52,746 nucleotides of DNA from positions 1 to 52,746 of the forward strand of contig JAEEON010000047.1 of the NCBI GenBank assembly GCA_016284305.1. Direction: 5' to 3'. This document shows, in pieces, positions 49,305-52,746 of this stretch (its first letter is position 1; each line of letters starts with the position of its first letter). The position numbers were made by a program, and so were the translations under genes. The notes under the pieces were generated by a model. It saw only the letters and a list, made by a program, of their open reading frames with translations. It was not told where the DNA came from and ran no database searches. The stretch is from Bacteroidales bacterium. GTDB lineage: Bacteria > Bacteroidota > Bacteroidia > Bacteroidales > F082.

Positions 49305-51245
49305 TTAGGGATGCCTTTTCTTGAATGAATATCCCTTCCTCTCCCAAACCGGCATTTCACGTTGGATGAAGATGTTGTAAAAGCGGTTGAAGTCGGTGTG
49401 GAAGGCGTCTTCTGAGGGCCAGTCTGCAGAGGCGTTCCAGGCGCGTTCAGCTATTCCAAGGGCTTTTGGGAGCATTTGATAGGTGACATCGTCAAAACTC
49501 CGAAGTTGCGAAGACCAGAGTGCCGCCTCAACGCCGATGATGTCGCCGAGATAGTCGTTGGGTTGGAGCTCGAACGTCTTTCTTTCGTCCACGTAGCCCG
49601 CCCAATGGAGGCCGATTTCATGTGGATCCGCACTGTAGGCCAAGTCGAGGTAGGTGAAAGCGGCAGGAGAGAGCACTACGGGGAAGCCCTCGATGCCCTT
49701 GGTGTTCCACACGTTGATGAAATAAAGCGAACGTTTGAGTCTTTCTTCAGTTTTGATGTCCAACCCTCGGGCGATGTCTTCCCATCCGGCCAGACGGATG
49801 CCTTTCTGCTCGGCGAGGTCCAACATGCCGTTGATAAACATCTCTTTCATCTCGTGTCGATCTTTGCCTGCCCACGCCCCATCGGGAACCTCATCTCCAC
49901 CGATGTGAATGGCTGGCAAGGGTACATGGGCTTCACGGTGCAGCCTGATGACTTCGTCGAACACCAAGTTATAAAAATTGTAAACGCTGGGCAAATCCAC
50001 GCCAAGCACATTGTCGGTGAAGTCCTGTGCCGACCAGTAATGCGAGGTGTCGGCAGGATCTTGCAGGCGGTAGCTGCTGTCGCCCGTGCGTCGTTCGTAG
50101 GCTTGCATGGCTTTGATGGAAGCCCGTGAATGCCCGGGGGTGTCGAATTCGGGAATCACTCTAATGCGGCGTTCCCAAGCGTATTGGATGATCCGCTGGT
50201 ATTCCTCTGCGGTGTAAAAGGTGGCATTGCCGATGCGTCCGTTGATGGTAGGCTTCAAGGCTCGGGTCTCTTGGAGATCCCAGTCGGGAAGGGCATGGCG
50301 ACCGCCGAACTCGGTGAGTTCAGGCAGTCCCTTGATTTCCAGACACCACGACTCATCATCCGCGATATGGAAATGAAGAGTGTTCATTTTCCATGAGGCC
50401 ATCAGATCGATGATTTGTAGCACTTCGTCAACGGTACGGAATTCACGCGCCACGTCGAGCATGAAGCCGCGGTAGGCGAGGTCGGGCCAGTCTTCGAGGG
50501 TCATGGGAGCTAGAGAAGCTAAGCCGGAGTCATCGGAATTGGTATCTTGTGATAGCTTTTCCATGGTGACTTGGGCATAATATTTCCCATCCTCGTCGTC
50601 GGCTTCCACGTTGGGGTTGCCTTCGTGGTCAATGGTGATGCGGTACCAGCCATTGGGATGTGTTTCAGTCGTTTCCATGGGTTCGGTGCCGTGTTGGATG
50701 CGTTTGATTTGCGGGATGATGTCGGCAGGTTGGACCTCGTAAAGGTTTGAGAAATCTTCAGGAGCGGCTCCTTCGGGAGGAAGTGTTTGGAAGTGATAAA
50801 CCGTTTCCAAAAAGAGGTCGGGCTTGCCTTTTTGTTGAAGGATGAAAGCCTCAGGGGCCCAACGTTGGCGGGGCAGGGGACGGCCATAATATTTCAGCGT
50901 AACCGTTGGGATGGACCTGTGTGTGCGCCTTAATGTGTCATTGGTTGGAATGTCGATATACCAGGAAGTGCCTTGGTAATGATGCATCTCGGGGCCTTCC
51001 ACCGAGGTCTTGCCGTCAAACAGTTCTTGAAACCACACACGTGAGCCTTCGGGCATGTTGTGGAGCACCAAAGTGTGCAAGGCCCGACCTTCGTTATCGG
51101 CATTGCCTTCAGTCCATTCAGCAAAGGGGGATTGCGAGGGGTCGCCAGACGTTATTGCGAGCGTAGCGAAGCAATCCACCTGTTGCCGATTGCAACTTGC
51201 CAGGAACAAGAGCGCGATAATAATATATCGGTGTATCAGGGACAT
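49305..51245 (-). CDS. GH20 beta-N-acetylhexosaminidase lipoprotein
   Basis: 646 residues. Signal peptide and lipobox LASC (Cys18). N-terminal part to about 240 holds a chitobiase-like beta domain. The GH20 barrel follows: YRGFMLDVAREFRTVDEVLQ, MNTLHFHIADDESWCLEIKG, IRVIPEFDTPGHSRASIKAM, and AIHIGGDEVPDGAW with the catalytic Asp-Glu pair; VWNTKGIEGFPVVLS and IGVEAALWSSQ line the pocket. It removes terminal GlcNAc or GalNAc from glycans at the cell surface or periplasm. Residues about 23-36 (VDCFATLAITSGD) come from a repeat element inside the gene. It is last in an operon; its start overlaps the ybaK stop by 10 bases. Confidence 0.93.
   Translation of the reverse strand: MSLIHRYIIIALLFLASCNRQQVDCFATLAITSGDPSQSPFAEWTEGNADNEGRALHTLVLHNMPEGSRVWFQELFDGKTSVEGPEMHHYQGTSWYIDIPTNDTLRRTHRSIPTVTLKYYGRPLPRQRWAPEAFILQQKGKPDLFLETVYHFQTLPPEGAAPEDFSNLYEVQPADIIPQIKRIQHGTEPMETTETHPNGWYRITIDHEGNPNVEADDEDGKYYAQVTMEKLSQDTNSDDSGLASLAPMTLEDWPDLAYRGFMLDVAREFRTVDEVLQIIDLMASWKMNTLHFHIADDESWCLEIKGLPELTEFGGRHALPDWDLQETRALKPTINGRIGNATFYTAEEYQRIIQYAWERRIRVIPEFDTPGHSRASIKAMQAYERRTGDSSYRLQDPADTSHYWSAQDFTDNVLGVDLPSVYNFYNLVFDEVIRLHREAHVPLPAIHIGGDEVPDGAWAGKDRHEMKEMFINGMLDLAEQKGIRLAGWEDIARGLDIKTEERLKRSLYFINVWNTKGIEGFPVVLSPAAFTYLDLAYSADPHEIGLHWAGYVDERKTFELQPNDYLGDIIGVEAALWSSQLRSFDDVTYQMLPKALGIAERAWNASADWPSEDAFHTDFNRFYNIFIQREMPVWERKGYSFKKRHP
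51154..51177 (-). repeat. Palindromic REP-like element inside the GH20 gene
   Basis: Plus-strand ATTGCGAGCGTAGCGAAGCA then ATCC is the widespread ATTGCGAG-CG-(A/T)AGCGAAGCAATCC repeat. It has a self-complementary ATTGC...GCAAT frame, and a second GGATTGCGAG at 51129-51138 can pair with its end. It is read in frame as V-D-C-F-A-T-L-A-I in the GH20 precursor, just behind the lipidated Cys. Confidence 0.8.
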
Positions 51246-51721
51246 AGGTCGGCTACGGTCATCTCAGCCGCATGGATGAGGTCTTGTGGGTTGATCTTGA
51301 ATTGGAGTCCGCGGACGCCGGCACTCACATAGATGATGTCGAACAGCTCGCAGGTCTCATGGATGAAGGTGGGGAAGGGCTTTTTCATGCCGATGGGCGA
51401 GCAGCCGCCGCGGATGTAGCCCGTGAGCGGCAGCAGTTCCTTCATTGGGATGAGGTCGCAGCTCTTGTTGCCCGTGACTTTGGCGGTCTTTTTCAGGTCC
51501 ACTTCTTCGTTGCCTGGGATGACGCAGACGAAGTGTCCTGTCTTGTCGCCTTTCAGCACTAGCGTCTTGAACACCTGGTCGATGTCCTCGCCCAGTTGGT
51601 CGGCGATATGTTGCGCCCCAAGGTCGTTCTCGTCCACCTCGTAGGGTATCAGCTCATACTGGATTTTCTTTTGGTCCAGGAGCCTGCACGCGTTGGTTTT
51701 GTTGATTTTATCTTTTGACAT
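51236..51721 (-). CDS. ybaK: Cys-tRNA(Pro)/Cys-tRNA(Cys) deacylase YbaK
   Basis: 161 residues from MSKDKINKTN. The YbaK/ProX fold is clear: NACRLLDQKKIQYELIPYEV, AQHIADQLGEDIDQVFKTLV, LVLKGDKTGHFVCVIPGNEE, LKKTAKVTGNKSCDLIPMKE and GGCSPIGMKKPFPTFIHETC, with the family Lys in the FKTLVL segment. It hydrolyses Cys wrongly loaded on tRNA(Pro). The long upstream frame to 51868 is a shadow of the nitroreductase gene. It lies 4 bases after that gene. Confidence 0.93.
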   Translation of the reverse strand: MSKDKINKTNACRLLDQKKIQYELIPYEVDENDLGAQHIADQLGEDIDQVFKTLVLKGDKTGHFVCVIPGNEEVDLKKTAKVTGNKSCDLIPMKELLPLTGYIRGGCSPIGMKKPFPTFIHETCELFDIIYVSAGVRGLQFKINPQDLIHAAEMTVADLCP

Positions 51722-51725
51722 AGTT

Positions 51726-52418
51726 CTATATCCATTCAAAGTTTTCTTTTCCGGCACCGATTTCGAAGTGGCATTTGGCGATGCCGAGGTCGATGGGTGC
51801 GTAGCCGTTGAGCAAGGTGAATCGGGTGCGGGCCTCCACCTTGTTGTCGTCGTGGAGAACGAACGCAAACTTCTGCTGGTTGATGGCCGTGGGTGCCAGC
51901 AAGGCAGCCTCCATGCCGCGGGTGAACCAGTCGGGGAGAGGAAGCCCTTTTTCTGTTGAGCGTTGGTCTTCCGTCACATCGGCAATCGTTTTCCGCTGAG
52001 GATGTTGTCTTCCCTGATTCTCGCCATAGCCGAGCGACACCACGCAAACCAGCTTTTCGTCGGGAAGTACCTTATATTGGTCGGGTTGCTTGCTGAACGA
52101 CATCGCCACCCAGCAGGTGTTCAGTCCGAGGCATTGCGCCAGTAGCACCACTTTTTCGCCGTAATAGCCGAGATTGACATCGTCGCCTTTCTTGCCAATC
52201 ATGGCGATGTAGTTGGACACGCCGCGGAATTTGCTGTAATGGGCGATGCCGCTGGCGAACGCCTTCGGCTCGTCCGTGACCAACTGGATGTGAAGACCAC
52301 CTTCGCGGTTGCATTCGTCGATGAGGTCTTGCAGTTGCTGGATCTTTTCTGCCTCAATGGGCTTTTCGAGGTATTGCCGCACGCTGTGTCGGGTGCGGAT
52401 GGCTTCTTCGAGTGTCAT
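51726..52418 (-). CDS. Nitroreductase-family flavoprotein
   Basis: 230 residues starting MTLEEAIRTRHSVRQYLEKP, the nitroreductase R-x-S-x-R FMN-binding start. VKLGYYGEKVVLLAQCLGLN-like helix (LGYYGEKVVLLAQCLGLNTCW) and the late MEAALLAPTAINQQKFAFVL, which binds FMN and forms the dimer, are typical. The enzyme reduces nitro compounds, quinones or similar with NAD(P)H; the true substrate is unknown. The start at 52418 was chosen because the longer frame contains the promoter. It heads the operon nitroreductase-ybaK-GH20. Confidence 0.9.
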   Translation of the reverse strand: MTLEEAIRTRHSVRQYLEKPIEAEKIQQLQDLIDECNREGGLHIQLVTDEPKAFASGIAHYSKFRGVSNYIAMIGKKGDDVNLGYYGEKVVLLAQCLGLNTCWVAMSFSKQPDQYKVLPDEKLVCVVSLGYGENQGRQHPQRKTIADVTEDQRSTEKGLPLPDWFTRGMEAALLAPTAINQQKFAFVLHDDNKVEARTRFTLLNGYAPIDLGIAKCHFEIGAGKENFEWI

Positions 52419-52437
52419 AGGTAATCGATTTACTTCG

Positions 52438-52445
52438 CAAACATA
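52438..52445 (-). promoter_or_regulatory. -7 promoter element of the nitroreductase operon
   Basis: TATGTTTG on the minus strand, 19 bases before the ATG at 52418. The 125 bases up to the next gene are AT-rich and hold nothing else recognisable. Confidence 0.6.
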
Positions 52446-52571
52446 ATGAAAAGGAGTGAATGTTTTATCGGGTAGGTTTTGAAAAATTTTCATTCTGAAT
52501 GAAATATTTCCATAATTCAAGCTACATAACAACAGAAATATTTGTTATAAAACCTTTTAAAAAGTTTAATT

Positions 52572-52746
52572 ATGGAAAACCAAATTTTGATTTATCAGGC
52601 CGAAAATGGTCAGACTTCGATTGAGGTCCGTTTAGAAAATGAAAACGTATGGTTGACAACAGACCAAATGTCCGTGTTATTTGAAAGGGAGGAGTCAAAT
52701 ATTAGAAGACACATCATTAACATATTTAAGGAAGGAGAATTGCCGC
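52572..52746 (+). CDS. RhuM-family protein, 5' end (partial)
   Basis: 58 codons before the right edge: MENQILIYQAENGQTSIEVR, ENVWLTTDQMSVLFEREESN, IRRHIINIFKEGELP. This is the characteristic start of RhuM-family (virulence RhuM) proteins, which carry an N-terminal HTH-like region (WLTxxQMAxLF...I..HI.NI). These genes are common in accessory DNA, often near restriction-modification or toxin-antitoxin loci. Function is poorly known. Only the first part is visible. Confidence 0.85.
   Translation, partial: MENQILIYQAENGQTSIEVRLENENVWLTTDQMSVLFEREESNIRRHIINIFKEGELP

Noticed and set aside
1..52746. tRNA genes
   Set aside because: I looked for T-loop (GGTTCGA-type) and acceptor patterns in the intergenic gaps and found none convincing; a tRNAscan run would settle it.
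1..52746. CRISPR array or cas genes
   Set aside because: No regularly spaced 25-40 base repeats and no Cas-like proteins; the only tandem repeats are the 7-base tract and coding repeats.

Overview
The window comes from a Bacteroidales (Bacteroidota) chromosome. The left edge is the 5' end of a 16S rRNA gene on the minus strand. Nearly every transcription unit is preceded by the Bacteroidetes -7 promoter element TAnnTTTG. Protein content agrees: lipoproteins with GldI-like and other FKBP folds, cargo with type IX secretion (T9SS) sorting tails, a LolD-type ATPase, ribosomal protein S16 with a long charged tail, and a RecA/TPR lipoprotein block. No species is claimed.

Layout. 1-4.7 kb: 16S start and promoter, a Schlafen/AlbA_2 protein, an XRE regulator, then an NrnA-like DHH phosphoesterase with two FKBP prolyl isomerase lipoproteins. 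4.7-9.8 kb (minus): polysaccharide export and polymerisation genes (O-antigen ligase/polymerase, two Wzz-like proteins, Wzx-like flippase). 9.9-14.8 kb (plus): clpS, a RelA/SpoT homologue whose hydrolase centre is destroyed, a heptamer repeat, a CotH-domain T9SS cargo, OsmC and a hot-dog thioesterase. 14.9-23.5 kb: an accessory island, AT-rich and full of decay. It has five unrelated exported proteins sharing one short leader element with a mini-ORF, a roughly 1 kb duplicated block in two differently decayed copies, a frameshifted Abi_2 gene behind an RNA hairpin, an IS3 remnant and an ATPase remnant. 23.5-36.2 kb: a rod-shaped 6S-like RNA candidate, tatC, a cysteine desulfidase pair, a PNGase F-like glycoamidase downstream of a large TPR protein, lolD, a DMT transporter, a thiol-motif T9SS cargo, a LysM esterase and a PQQ-propeller lipoprotein. 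36.2-49.3 kb: nth, recA, a TPR lipoprotein, then (minus) yebC, a cyclase-like gene, rfbD and a phosphosugar mutase; a hemerythrin/LuxR pair, rpsP, a second DMT transporter and a large MscS channel. 49.3-52.7 kb: nitroreductase, ybaK and a GH20 hexosaminidase (minus), then the start of a rhuM-like gene.

Functional links (inference). Wzx/Wzz/Wzy and RfbD could supply surface polysaccharide, which in T9SS bacteria also anchors sorted cargo such as the CotH and Omp28-like proteins here. PNGase F-like and GH20 enzymes suggest N-glycan foraging. ClpS and the synthetase-only RSH form a stress/starvation unit. The most unusual part is the 15.6-22.6 kb island, where a common leader precedes otherwise unrelated exported proteins.
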